DNA of 11,262 nucleotides from CAZDUS01 sp964535015 (GTDB lineage: Bacteria > Verrucomicrobiota > Kiritimatiellia > CAIKKV01 > CAITUY01), in assembly GCA_964535015.1 (NCBI GenBank), contig CAZHRU010000086.1:1-11262 (forward strand), given 5' to 3'. The notes beneath the pieces are model-generated. The model ran no database searches, was not told where the DNA came from, and worked only from the letters and a program-made list of their open reading frames with translations. Positions within the stretch are counted from its first letter, which is position 1. Every line of letters begins with the position of its first letter. Shown piece by piece: positions 1 through 8,107 of the stretch. The position numbers and the translations under genes were made by a program.

Positions 1-1259
1 TCAAGATCAACGATGATCGCCGCAATATCGTGTTGTCGCGGCGTGAGTTGATGGAAGATCGCCGTCGTGACCGCAAACGTGAGCTCCTGCAGGAGATCAA
101 GGTGGGTCAGACGCGCAAGGGCGTGGTCAAGAACATCACCGATTTCGGCGTGTTTGTGGATTTGGACGGGATGGATGGCCTGTTGCACATCACGGATATG
201 AGTTGGGGCCGCATCAATCATCCTTCCGAAGTGGCCAAGGTGGGCCAGGAACTCGAAGTGATGATTCTCGATGTTAACCTGGAGAAGGAGCGTGTGTCGC
301 TGGGGTTGAAGCAGCGGATGGCGAATCCCTGGGACAATATTGGCGCCAAGTACCCGGTGGGCAGCCGCCTGCGGGGGAAGGTGGTCAACCTGGTGCCCTA
401 CGGCGCGTTTGTGGAAATCGAACAGGGCGTCGAGGGGTTGGTGCACGTATCGGAAATTTCCTGGACCAAGCGGATTGCGCGGGCAAGCGACGTGCTGTCG
501 GTGGGTCAGGAAGTGGACGTGGTGGTTCTCAACGTCAACAAGGAAGAGCAAAAGATAGCCTTGGGCATCCGGCAGACGGAAGAGAATCCGTGGGACGGGG
601 TACGCGAGCGTTATCCGATTGGGGCGCGGGTGCATGGCAAGGTGCGCAATCTGACCTCCTACGGTGCGTTTGTCGAGTTGGAGGAGGGGATTGACGGCAT
701 GGTGCATGTCTCCGACATGTCCTGGACGCGGAAGGTCAACCACCCGTCCGAGTTGCTCAAGAAGGGCGACGATGTGGCGGCGGTGGTTCTGGAAGTGGAT
801 CCTGACAACCAGCGCATCAGCCTTGGCCTCAAGCAGGCGCAGGAAGATCCGTGGTCGACGATTGCTTCACGCCTGAAGGTGGGGCAGATGGTGACTGGCA
901 AGGTGACCAAGCTGGCTTCGTTCGGCGCATTTGTGGAGATTGAGGAAGGAATTGACGGCCTGGTTCACGTCTCGCAGATCAGCGACGAGCGGGTGGAGAA
1001 GGTCAAGGATGTCCTGAAGGCGGGCCAGGAAGTCCAGGCGCGTATTGTCCGGATTGATCCGGTGGATCGCAAGATCGGCCTGAGCATCAAGGCGGCGAGC
1101 GTGCCGGATGACGAGTTTGTGGTCAAGGACGAGATGCTTGAAGGGTTGCGGCCCGGTGAGGATCTGGTTGACCTGGCGGGTGCCTTTGACGCCGCGTTTG
1201 GCGCGAAGGATGAGGAGTGGCATCCTGGCGGAAAGTCCGGGGGCGATTCCCAGAAGTAG
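1..1259 (+). CDS. rpsA: 30S ribosomal protein S1, 3' portion (5' end outside window)
   Basis: S1 binds mRNA on the 30S subunit and helps start translation. The frame is open from base 3, and the residues before the GTG at 30 (KINDDRRNIVLSRRE) match the conserved stretch that precedes the third S1 repeat, so the gene continues upstream and the GTG is not a start. Four S1 (OB-fold) repeats follow at about nt 96-311, 351-572, 612-833 and 873-1094. Each has the hallmark G-x-V-x-x-(I/L)-x-x-(F/Y)-G-x-F-V core followed by DGL(V/L)H(V/I)S or T, and the first three end in NPW or DPW linkers. By comparison with E. coli S1 (six repeats, about 557 aa) these are repeats 3-6. The tail after the last repeat is acidic and ends in a short GGKSGGDSQK sequence. 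Codon use is more C-ending than in downstream genes, as expected for a highly expressed gene. A strong terminator follows the stop. Identification is secure; only the N-terminal part is unseen. Confidence 0.96.
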   Translation, partial: KINDDRRNIVLSRRELMEDRRRDRKRELLQEIKVGQTRKGVVKNITDFGVFVDLDGMDGLLHITDMSWGRINHPSEVAKVGQELEVMILDVNLEKERVSLGLKQRMANPWDNIGAKYPVGSRLRGKVVNLVPYGAFVEIEQGVEGLVHVSEISWTKRIARASDVLSVGQEVDVVVLNVNKEEQKIALGIRQTEENPWDGVRERYPIGARVHGKVRNLTSYGAFVELEEGIDGMVHVSDMSWTRKVNHPSELLKKGDDVAAVVLEVDPDNQRISLGLKQAQEDPWSTIASRLKVGQMVTGKVTKLASFGAFVEIEEGIDGLVHVSQISDERVEKVKDVLKAGQEVQARIVRIDPVDRKIGLSIKAASVPDDEFVVKDEMLEGLRPGEDLVDLAGAFDAAFGAKDEEWHPGGKSGGDSQK

Positions 1260-1282
1260 AGCCGCCATTAAGGTGACGACAG

Positions 1283-1319
1283 CGGGGCGCTCCGGGTTAC
1301 AGCGGGCGCCCCGTTTTTT
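1283..1319 (+). terminator. Rho-independent terminator after rpsA
   Basis: An 8-bp perfect GC-rich stem (CGGGGCGC at 1283-1290 with GCGCCCCG at 1306-1313) is extended by a further CCG/CGG pairing (1292-1294 with 1303-1305) across a one-base bulge. This leaves an 8-nt loop (GGTTACAG). Six T residues follow directly (1314-1319). It begins 24 nt after the rpsA stop, so it is the natural end of the rpsA transcript. It also lies only 27 nt before the preferred tyrS start, so tyrS needs read-through or a promoter hidden in or upstream of this element. Confidence 0.93.
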
Positions 1320-1330
1320 ATTTTCTATTC

Positions 1331-1337
1331 GGGAGGG
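1331..1337 (+). promoter_or_regulatory. Ribosome binding site deciding the tyrS start
   Basis: GGGAGGG is a strong Shine-Dalgarno sequence, but three in-frame ATGs follow at 1338, 1341 and 1347. The first touches the motif, the second leaves 3 nt and the third leaves 9 nt. The third fits normal spacing best, and the second is possible. The ATG at 1338 is unlikely to be used. Confidence 0.7.
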
Positions 1338-1346
1338 ATGATGGCC

Positions 1347-2618
1347 ATGGAGAATGCAATCGAGGTACTCAAAGCGCGGGGCTTGTTCGAGGATGTGACG
1401 AGTCCCGAGATTATCAAGCACGTGGAGACGCCGACGTCGGTGTATGCGGGATTTGATCCCACGTCCAGCAGTCTGCAGGTGGGGAATTTTGTGACCATCA
1501 TGGGGTTGGCGCACTTCCAGCGGTGCGGGCATAAGGTTATTGCCCTGGCCGGTGGCGCCACGGGGATGATCGGGGATCCTTCAGGCAAGGCGGATGAACG
1601 TAAACTGCTGACGCCTGACGAGGTCAACCGGAACCTGGCGGGGGTGCGGGAGAACCTGTCGCGTTTTCTGGATTTTGACGACAAGCGGGCCCCGGCGCTG
1701 ATTGTGAACAACAACGATTGGATGTCGAAGTTCACCTATATTGATTTCCTGCGGGATGTCGGCAAGCATTTCCGGATGGGGACGATGCTGGGCAAGGAGA
1801 GTGTGCGGGCCCGGATGGAGGGCGAATCCGGGATGAGTTACTGTGAGTTCAGTTACCAGTTGATCCAGGCGTACGATTTCCTGCATTTGTGGGAGTCGGA
1901 AGGGTGCCGACTGCAGATTGGCGGATCGGACCAGTGGGGGAACATCACGGCCGGGGTGGAACTGATCCGGCGGTTGCGAGGGGGAGAGGCGTATGGGTTG
2001 ACGTTCCCGATTATTTGCGACAGCAGCGGGCAGAAGTTCGGCAAGAGCGCCGGCAATGCGGTTTATCTCGATCAGAGGAGGACCTCCTACTACGACTTTT
2101 ATCAGTTCTTCATCCGTACGGAAGACAAGGATGTGATCCGGTTTCTCAAGATATTCACCTTCCTGCCCTTGGCGGAAATCGAGGAGTTGGAGCAGGAGAT
2201 GCTCAAGGCGCCGGAGAAGCGCCTGCCCCAGAAGAAACTGGCGGAGGTGATGACCCGGACGGTGCACGGGGAGAGTGGGGTGGCGACGGCGCAGAGGGCC
2301 AGCGAGGTCTTGTTCGGGGGTTCTTTGGATGGGCTCAAGGCCGAGGATCTCCTGAACGTTTTCTCCAACGTGCCCTCGGCCGAACTGCCGATAGATCGCA
2401 TCGTGGAGGCGGGGGTGCTTGACGTGGCGACCGCGTGCGGTCTGTGCAAGAGTAAGAGTGATGCGCGTCGTTTGGTGACCGACGGAGGGTTCTATGTGAA
2501 CAACGTCCGGATCGCCGATGTAATGGCGAAGGTGCGCGGGGATATGCTGGTGGACGGTCGAGTGATGGTGATGCGGGCGGGCCGCAAGAATTACTGCCTG
2601 GTCAGGGTAGCGGGGTGA
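1347..2618 (+). CDS. tyrS: Tyrosyl-tRNA synthetase
   Basis: This cytoplasmic class I synthetase charges tRNA-Tyr with tyrosine using ATP. The start at 1347 gives 423 aa, the usual TyrRS length; ATG 1341 would add two residues. The Rossmann catalytic domain shows AGFDPTSSSLQVGN (residues 34-47), GGATGMIGDPSGK (69-81), the tyrosine-pocket motif YQLIQAYDF (170-178), QIGGSDQWGN (190-199) and the KMSKS-equivalent KFGKS (230-234). The C-terminus (about 350-415) is an S4-type RNA-binding domain with the typical 'SKSDARRLVTDGGFYVN' pattern that docks tRNA-Tyr. The signature normally written H-x-G-H reads Q44-V-G-N47, which departs from the E. coli and Geobacillus enzymes at both His positions; all other active-site motifs are intact, so I expect an active enzyme. 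It sits behind the rpsA terminator. I see no T-box leader or other tRNA-sensing element in the short upstream gap. Confidence 0.96.
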   Translation: MENAIEVLKARGLFEDVTSPEIIKHVETPTSVYAGFDPTSSSLQVGNFVTIMGLAHFQRCGHKVIALAGGATGMIGDPSGKADERKLLTPDEVNRNLAGVRENLSRFLDFDDKRAPALIVNNNDWMSKFTYIDFLRDVGKHFRMGTMLGKESVRARMEGESGMSYCEFSYQLIQAYDFLHLWESEGCRLQIGGSDQWGNITAGVELIRRLRGGEAYGLTFPIICDSSGQKFGKSAGNAVYLDQRRTSYYDFYQFFIRTEDKDVIRFLKIFTFLPLAEIEELEQEMLKAPEKRLPQKKLAEVMTRTVHGESGVATAQRASEVLFGGSLDGLKAEDLLNVFSNVPSAELPIDRIVEAGVLDVATACGLCKSKSDARRLVTDGGFYVNNVRIADVMAKVRGDMLVDGRVMVMRAGRKNYCLVRVAG

Positions 2619-2703
2619 GTGCGGAGGGGCGTGACCGGGGGGTTGATGGGACATGGGGCCGGAGCATTCAGAAAATGGAAATGTGTGAATGGGAGGGCCG
2701 GCG
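2619..2703 (+). other. Intergenic gap tyrS-uvrA without recognised signal
   Basis: These 85 nt between the tyrS stop and the uvrA start contain no convincing hairpin-plus-T terminator and no well-matched sigma70 promoter. The only clear signal is the uvrA Shine-Dalgarno sequence (GGGAGGG at 2691-2697), followed by a 6-nt spacer to the ATG at 2704. An in-frame ATG at 2689 lies before this motif and has no comparable ribosome site, which favours 2704. I also looked for an SOS LexA box of the CTG-N10-CAG or GAAC-N4-GTTC type and saw none. Confidence 0.55.
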
Positions 2704-5547
2704 ATGAGCCACGAGTGGATTGTTGTGGCGGGGGCGCGCGAGCACAACCTGCAGAATATCACGGTCCGGATTCCGCGGGACCGGTTGACGGTGATCACGG
2801 GGTTAAGCGGGTCCGGGAAGTCGTCGCTGGCGTTTGACACCCTGTTTGCCGAGGGGCAGCGCCGGTATGTGGAGAGTCTGTCGGCCTATGTGCGGCAGTT
2901 CATGGACCAGATGCAAAAGCCCGACGTGGACTATGTGGAGGGGTTGTCGCCCGCCATCTCGATCGAGCAGAGGACGGCCGGGGCCAATCCGCGTTCCATC
3001 GTGGCGACCACGACCGAGATTCACGACTATCTGCGGTTGTTGTATGCGAACATCGGCAAGGTCCATTGCCCCCACTGCGGACGGCCGGTGCAGGGGCAGG
3101 CGGCTGAGGGGATTGTGGAGAGTCTGCTCAAGTTGCCGGTCAGGACGAAAGTGGTGCTGTTGTCGCCTTTGGTCCGGGGGAAGAAGGGGGCGCACGAGGC
3201 GGTATTTGAGCGGGTGCGCAAGCAGGGATTTGTCCGGGTGCGTGTGGACGGCGAAATGGTGGAGGTCGAGTCAACACCGGTACTCGACAAGAAGAAGGCG
3301 CATTCCATTGATGCGGTGGTGGACCGGTTGATCATTACCGGCAAGATCCGGTCGCGGATGACGGATTCGGTGGAACTGGCCTTGAAGCAGGGCGACGGTG
3401 TGCTGATGGTTCTGTCCCAGGCCGAGGGGCGCGAGGACTGGAGCGAGACCCTCTATTCTGAGAAGCATGCCTGCGCGGATTGCGGCATCAGTTTTGAAAA
3501 ACTGACGGCGCGTCATTTCTCGTTCAACAGTCCGTATGGGGCCTGTCCGGAGTGTTCGGGACTGGGGACCAAGTTGGTGTTTGACGAGGAGTTGGTGGTT
3601 CCCAATACGGCACTATCGATTGAGGACGGGGCCATCCATGCGTGGCGGCGCGGCGGGCGGCGGCTCATCATCTATTACAAGGGGTTGCTGAAGGCGCTGG
3701 CCAAACACTACGGGTTCAGTGTGGAAACGCCTTTTGCGAATCTTTCCGAGAAGATACGGCGGGCGCTGTTTGATGGCTCGGGCGAGGAGGATGTGGAGTT
3801 TGGTTACTGGCGGGGCGGGGCCTATCGGCACTACCAGAAGCCTTTCGAAGGGGTGATTCCGAATCTGCAGCGTCGTTACGAGGAGACGGACAGCGACTTT
3901 ACCCGGCAGCGGTTGCGTGATTACATGAGCCGGCGGCCCTGTCCCTCCTGTCGGGGGGCGCGGATGAAACCCGAGTCGCTGGCGTGTATGGTGGGGGGCA
4001 AATCGATTGTGGACCTGACGCGGCTTTCGGTGCGTGATTCGCTGATGTTTATCGAGGGACTGGGGCTTTCTGCGCAGGAGCAGGCGATAGCGGGCGAAGT
4101 GCTCAAGGAGATTCGCGAACGGCTCCGGTTTTTGGCGGATGTGGGGTTGGATTACCTGACGCTGGAGCGGGAGAGCGGGACGTTGTCGGGCGGGGAGGCA
4201 CAACGGATCCGGCTGGCGACGCAGATCGGATCGCGGTTGGTCGGGGTGTTGTATGTATTGGATGAGCCGAGCATCGGGTTGCACCATCGCGACAACGAGC
4301 GACTGGTGGCCACGCTCAAGCAACTGCGGGATGCGGGAAACACGGTGGTGGTGGTTGAGCACGATGAGGCTACGATCCGGTCGGCGGACTACGTGATCGA
4401 TCTGGGTCCGGGGGCGGGGCGGCATGGCGGGCAGGTCATGCATCAGGGGACGGTTTCCGAAATGCTTAATAACCCCAAGTCGTTGACAGCCAAATACTTG
4501 AACGGCGAATTGTCGATTGGTGTGCCATCGAGGCGCAAGGCACCTGGGGCGGGGTGGCTTCAGGTTCACGGGTGTACGGAGAATAATCTCAAGGATATTT
4601 CGGTAAAGATTCCGCTGGGGTTACTGGTGTGTGTGACGGGGGTGTCCGGCAGCGGGAAGAGTACGTTGGTGGATGACATTCTGCGCAAGGCGTTGTTCAG
4701 GCGCCTGCAAGGGTCACGGGATGTGCCGGGGGCGCACCGTCGGATTCTGGGGGTTGAGAAGTTGGACAAAGTGATAGTGATTGACCAGTCGCCGATTGGG
4801 AGGACGCCGCGGAGCAATCCGGCGACGTACACGGGGGCGTTCAGTCCGATCCGTGATCTTTTTGCCGCGTTGCCGATGGCGAAGGTGCGCGGGTATGGAC
4901 CCGGCCGGTTCAGTTTCAATGTCAAGGGTGGGCGTTGTGACGCGTGCAAGGGGGATGGGCTAATCAAGTTGGAGATGCACTTTCTGCCTGATGTGTATGT
5001 CACCTGCGAGCAATGCCAAGGGTGGCGGTACAACCGGGAGACGTTGGAGGTGCGGTATGGCGGGAAGAACATCGCGGAGGTGCTTAACCTGACCATTGAT
5101 GAGGCGCTCGACTTCTTCCGGAACGTGACGACGATCGAGCGGCGGTTGAAGGCCTTGTCGGAGGTGGGGTTGGGGTACATCCAACTCGGGCAGTCGGCGA
5201 CAACGTTGTCGGGCGGTGAGGCGCAGCGGATGAAGCTGGCGGCGGAATTGAGTCGGCAGGCCACGGGGCGGACGTTGTACTTGTTGGATGAGCCGACCAC
5301 GGGGTTGCACTTTGCCGACATCGAGCGGTTGCTGATGGTGTTGGAGCGGCTGAGGGAGGCGGGCAACACGGTGCTGGTGATTGAACATAATCTCGACGTG
5401 ATCAAGCGTGGCGATTACATTATTGATCTGGGGCCCGAAGGTGGAGATGCGGGAGGGCGGATCGTGGTGGAAGGGACCCCGGAACAGGTGGCGATGTGTG
5501 AGGCGTCGCACACAGGGAAGGCGTTGCGCCAGCCGCTTGGAGTTTGA
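2704..5547 (+). CDS. uvrA: Excinuclease ABC subunit A (UvrA)
   Basis: UvrA is the damage-recognition ATPase of nucleotide excision repair. It dimerises, scans DNA with UvrB, and then lets UvrB/UvrC incise. The product is 947 aa, close to the usual 940. Both ABC modules are complete: Walker A GLSGSGKSS (33-41), signature LSGGEAQR (494-501) and Walker B LDEPSIGL around D520/E521; then a second Walker A GVSGSGKST with K652, signature at 835-842 and Walker B LDEPTTGL around D862. Two zinc modules are visible: C257/C260/C281/C284 in the first insertion and C745/C748/C768/C771 in the second, the latter framing the conserved MHFLPDVYV segment that contacts DNA. UvrB-interaction and dimer regions lie in the expected order. 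One small oddity is CQGWRYN, where the residue before RYN is normally small or basic. The start at 2704 is chosen from its Shine-Dalgarno sequence. The TPR gene follows 24 nt downstream with no terminator between. Confidence 0.98.
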   Translation: MSHEWIVVAGAREHNLQNITVRIPRDRLTVITGLSGSGKSSLAFDTLFAEGQRRYVESLSAYVRQFMDQMQKPDVDYVEGLSPAISIEQRTAGANPRSIVATTTEIHDYLRLLYANIGKVHCPHCGRPVQGQAAEGIVESLLKLPVRTKVVLLSPLVRGKKGAHEAVFERVRKQGFVRVRVDGEMVEVESTPVLDKKKAHSIDAVVDRLIITGKIRSRMTDSVELALKQGDGVLMVLSQAEGREDWSETLYSEKHACADCGISFEKLTARHFSFNSPYGACPECSGLGTKLVFDEELVVPNTALSIEDGAIHAWRRGGRRLIIYYKGLLKALAKHYGFSVETPFANLSEKIRRALFDGSGEEDVEFGYWRGGAYRHYQKPFEGVIPNLQRRYEETDSDFTRQRLRDYMSRRPCPSCRGARMKPESLACMVGGKSIVDLTRLSVRDSLMFIEGLGLSAQEQAIAGEVLKEIRERLRFLADVGLDYLTLERESGTLSGGEAQRIRLATQIGSRLVGVLYVLDEPSIGLHHRDNERLVATLKQLRDAGNTVVVVEHDEATIRSADYVIDLGPGAGRHGGQVMHQGTVSEMLNNPKSLTAKYLNGELSIGVPSRRKAPGAGWLQVHGCTENNLKDISVKIPLGLLVCVTGVSGSGKSTLVDDILRKALFRRLQGSRDVPGAHRRILGVEKLDKVIVIDQSPIGRTPRSNPATYTGAFSPIRDLFAALPMAKVRGYGPGRFSFNVKGGRCDACKGDGLIKLEMHFLPDVYVTCEQCQGWRYNRETLEVRYGGKNIAEVLNLTIDEALDFFRNVTTIERRLKALSEVGLGYIQLGQSATTLSGGEAQRMKLAAELSRQATGRTLYLLDEPTTGLHFADIERLLMVLERLREAGNTVLVIEHNLDVIKRGDYIIDLGPEGGDAGGRIVVEGTPEQVAMCEASHTGKALRQPLGV

Positions 5548-5571
5548 GTGGGGGCTGATTTCTGGAAGCAT

Positions 5572-8097
5572 ATGAAGGCATCATGGATCAAGGCAGTGGG
5601 GATGGCGCTGGTGGTGGGCGTTGGCCTGCCGTTGGGCGCTGATACGGCCTCCGAGCGGGCGGCGCTGGTGGGGATTCGCGCCGCATTGGAGGACGGGTTG
5701 TATGACCTGGCCGGAAAGCAATGCGGGGCGTTATTGCAGGCGATGGGACGTGAGGCGCCGGAGCGGGGTGAAGCGGTGCTTCTGATGGCGCAGAGTCTGC
5801 ATGGGCAGGGCCGTTACGGCGAGATGCTCAAGGTGTTGGGTGACGATCCCGGCCGATGGCGGACGGCGGAAGCGGGGGCTGCCGTCTATTGGCAGGCGGC
5901 GGCGAACTACGAGATGGGGGAATGGGGTGCGGGATTAAAGGCGTTGGAAGGGTTTGCCGCGCGGTTCCGGGGCAGTCCGTATGGGGTGCGGGCCGAGCGG
6001 CTGGAAGCCTGGTGCCAACTCAAGCGTGGCGACGTTCAGCAGGCACTGGCCTCGTTCCAGAGGATTGACCGCGACTACGGCCGTTCATCGGAAGGTCCGG
6101 AGAATCTTCTGGAATGGGGTCAGGCGCTGATGGCGAAAGGGGACTTTGCCGGGGCGCGTCCGATCTTTGAGAGACTGACGACGGGGGACCCGGCGTCGGG
6201 TGTGGTGCAGGAAGGCCGGATCTGGCTGGCCCAGGCGATGTTCCGCGGCGGGCAGTGGGATGCGGCGTGGAATCTCCTGAACCTGATGGCGGCGGACACG
6301 GGGGTCAGGGCGGACCGTCGGTCGCGGGCATGGCTGGTGCTGAGCGAGATCAACGGGGCGCAGACGAACTACGAGGCGGCGGTCAAGTCGGCGGTGCAGG
6401 GGGCGAGTTTGGCGCCGACGGAATTGCTGAAGAATCGGGGCATGGCGCTGGAGGGCCGGTGGCTGATGAAAGCCGGGAAGGTGGATGAGGGTGCGGCGCG
6501 GATGCGGGCGGCGATTACGGCGGCGCCGGGGGATGTGGTGTCGGCGGGACTGCAGATGGAGTTGGCGGGCGTCTTTCTTGAACTTGGCCGGAACGAGCGG
6601 GCGGCGGACGAATACCTGTACTATCTGGAGAGTTACACGAACGTGGCCGGGCGGATCATGGCGATGAAGGGGCGCGGGGCGGCGTTGTGGGTATTGGGGC
6701 GTTACGCGGAATCGGCGGCAATGTATGAGAAGGCGTCCGCGCAGGCGAGTGACCCCCGGGAACGGGCGCAGTGCCAGATGAAGGCGGCCGACGCGCTGTT
6801 CGCCAACGCGCAGTATAAGACGGCGCTGGACACCTATGGCAAAGCCGTGCAGGAAGTGCCAGGAGTGGAGTGGGAGCCTCAGGCGATTTTCCAGCAGGGG
6901 GAGTGTCTGGCAAGGCTGGAGTCATGGGACAAGGCGGAAGAGGTATGGCGGCGGCTGGTGGGTCGGTATCCGGACCATCGGTTGGCGGAACGGGCGTTGC
7001 TGAGGATTGCGCAGGCGCGGGAAGAGCGCGGGCCGGCATCGATGCGCGATGCCCTGGCGGCGTATACTGAGGTGATGACCGTCTATCCGCAGGGGGTGCT
7101 GTTTGCGGAGGCGCTGTACCGGCATGGTCTGGTGGCGTACCAGTTGCTTCAATTTGGCGATGCGCTTGGCGACTTCACCCGTGTGGTGAATGAATACACG
7201 AATTCGGGGGTGGCGGCGCAATCGTACTTCATGCGGGGCCAATCGCTTTACATGATGGGGCGCGAGGAGGAGGCGGCGGGGGTTTGTCGTTCCTATCTTG
7301 AACGGTATCCGAAATCGGACTGGGCGTCGCGGGTCATGTTCTGGCTTGGGGAGTATGCGTTCAATCACGGGGACTACGTGGAGGCGGAGCGGTATTTCCT
7401 GATGCTGGCCGCCGAGTTCCCGAAGGACGCGGCGGCGGACCGGGCGTTGTTGTGGGCGGGGCGATCGGCGATGAAGCAGAAGGAATACCTCAAGGCGGCC
7501 GACCGGTTTGCACGGGTGGCGGAGGAATATCCCGAGAGCGCGTTGATGGACGAGGTGCGTTTCCTGCAGGGGGATGCGTTGACCGAACTGGCTGAGTTTT
7601 CACGGGCGATCGTGGTGTTCGACGATCTGGTCACGCGGTATCCGAAAAGCAAGTTGACGGGGGCGGCGTGGGGGCGAAAGGGTGACTGCCAGTTCACGCT
7701 GGGGGCTTCCAATCCCCGGCGATACGAGGAGGCGATCGTGTCGTACCGGACGGTGTTGCGCACGGTCGGGGCGGCGTTGGATCTCGGGTTGCAGGCGGAA
7801 TACAAGATCGGGCGGTGCCTGGAAAAAACAGGGAAGAAGGACCAGGCGTTCGAGCAGTACTATTCGCGGGTGGTGGTGCCGTATCTGGACTCGCGTGCGG
7901 GACGCGGGGCGGATGACCCGGCGGCGGCGGTGTGGTTCACCAAGGCGGCATTTGCGGCGGCCGATCTGATGGAAGCGGAACGGGATTGGCGGCGGGCGGT
8001 GAAGTTGCTGGAACGGGTGGTGGAGGCAAAGGTCATGGCGGCGTCGGATGCGCAGGGGCGCATTGACCGGATTCGGGCGGAACACTGGCTATGGTGA
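5572..8097 (+). CDS. Exported TPR-repeat protein of an ExbBD-type cassette
   Basis: From ATG 5572 the product is 841 aa. It opens with a typical Sec signal peptide: basic n-region MKASWIK, hydrophobic core AVGMALVVGVGLPL, and likely signal peptidase I cleavage after A23 (LGA|DT). There is no lipobox Cys, so the mature protein is probably soluble in the periplasm. The rest is almost entirely alpha-helical tetratricopeptide-type repeats. The clearest run starts near residues 434, 512, 549, 586, 624 and 659, with a period of about 37 residues. Each unit has the A/G pattern of TPR helices and often ends in 'YP.S/D' or 'FPKD', the style of BamD and CpoB/YbgF repeats. No catalytic domain is visible. 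A GTG directly after the uvrA stop (5548), with a GGAG upstream, would add eight residues before the signal peptide and is a less likely start. The gene lies directly ahead of exbB- and exbD-like genes with a 10-nt gap. A scaffold or partner role analogous to CpoB in the Tol system is inferred; the exact function is unknown. Confidence 0.85.
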   Translation: MKASWIKAVGMALVVGVGLPLGADTASERAALVGIRAALEDGLYDLAGKQCGALLQAMGREAPERGEAVLLMAQSLHGQGRYGEMLKVLGDDPGRWRTAEAGAAVYWQAAANYEMGEWGAGLKALEGFAARFRGSPYGVRAERLEAWCQLKRGDVQQALASFQRIDRDYGRSSEGPENLLEWGQALMAKGDFAGARPIFERLTTGDPASGVVQEGRIWLAQAMFRGGQWDAAWNLLNLMAADTGVRADRRSRAWLVLSEINGAQTNYEAAVKSAVQGASLAPTELLKNRGMALEGRWLMKAGKVDEGAARMRAAITAAPGDVVSAGLQMELAGVFLELGRNERAADEYLYYLESYTNVAGRIMAMKGRGAALWVLGRYAESAAMYEKASAQASDPRERAQCQMKAADALFANAQYKTALDTYGKAVQEVPGVEWEPQAIFQQGECLARLESWDKAEEVWRRLVGRYPDHRLAERALLRIAQAREERGPASMRDALAAYTEVMTVYPQGVLFAEALYRHGLVAYQLLQFGDALGDFTRVVNEYTNSGVAAQSYFMRGQSLYMMGREEEAAGVCRSYLERYPKSDWASRVMFWLGEYAFNHGDYVEAERYFLMLAAEFPKDAAADRALLWAGRSAMKQKEYLKAADRFARVAEEYPESALMDEVRFLQGDALTELAEFSRAIVVFDDLVTRYPKSKLTGAAWGRKGDCQFTLGASNPRRYEEAIVSYRTVLRTVGAALDLGLQAEYKIGRCLEKTGKKDQAFEQYYSRVVVPYLDSRAGRGADDPAAAVWFTKAAFAAADLMEAERDWRRAVKLLERVVEAKVMAASDAQGRIDRIRAEHWLW

Positions 8098-8100
8098 GGG
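8096..8100 (+). promoter_or_regulatory. Ribosome binding site of exbB-like gene, overlapping the TPR stop
   Basis: GAGGG overlaps the TPR gene's TGA stop (8095-8097) and lies 7 nt before ATG 8108. This sets the exbB-like start at 8108 rather than the ATG at 8048 inside the TPR gene. It also suggests translational coupling: ribosomes ending the TPR gene uncover the site. Confidence 0.7.
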
Positions 8101-8107
8101 TGATCTT

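Noticed and set aside
30..32. GTG at 30 as the start of the S1 protein
   Set aside because: The frame stays open to the window edge and the preceding residues match the conserved S1 sequence, so the gene simply begins before the window.
1260..1346. T-box or other tRNA-sensing leader for tyrS
   Set aside because: The space is too short, and no conserved T-box sequence or antiterminator alternative is present. The hairpin is a plain terminator that follows rpsA.
2643..2670. Possible sigma70 promoter before uvrA (TTGATG ... CATTCA)
   Set aside because: The -10 match is poor, and the composition of the gap makes chance matches to half a promoter likely.
1581..2840. 419-codon antisense open frame on the - strand
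   Set aside because: It lies opposite tyrS and the start of uvrA, both of which carry full family motifs. The translation is rich in His, Pro, Arg and Gln, as expected from the complement of G-rich codons, and shows no recognisable domain.
3613..4569. 318-codon antisense open frame on the - strand
   Set aside because: It is a shadow of uvrA with the same low-complexity His/Pro/Arg composition. No ribosome site or family motif is visible.
4566..5405. 279-codon antisense open frame opposite the uvrA 3' half
   Set aside because: Its composition follows the complement of uvrA codons, and uvrA is intact across the whole stretch.
8048..8107. Upstream in-frame ATG extending the exbB-like protein by 20 residues
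   Set aside because: It would overlap the TPR gene by 50 nt and add a non-family N-terminus. ATG 8108 has a proper Shine-Dalgarno sequence and begins with the usual MFGLI start.
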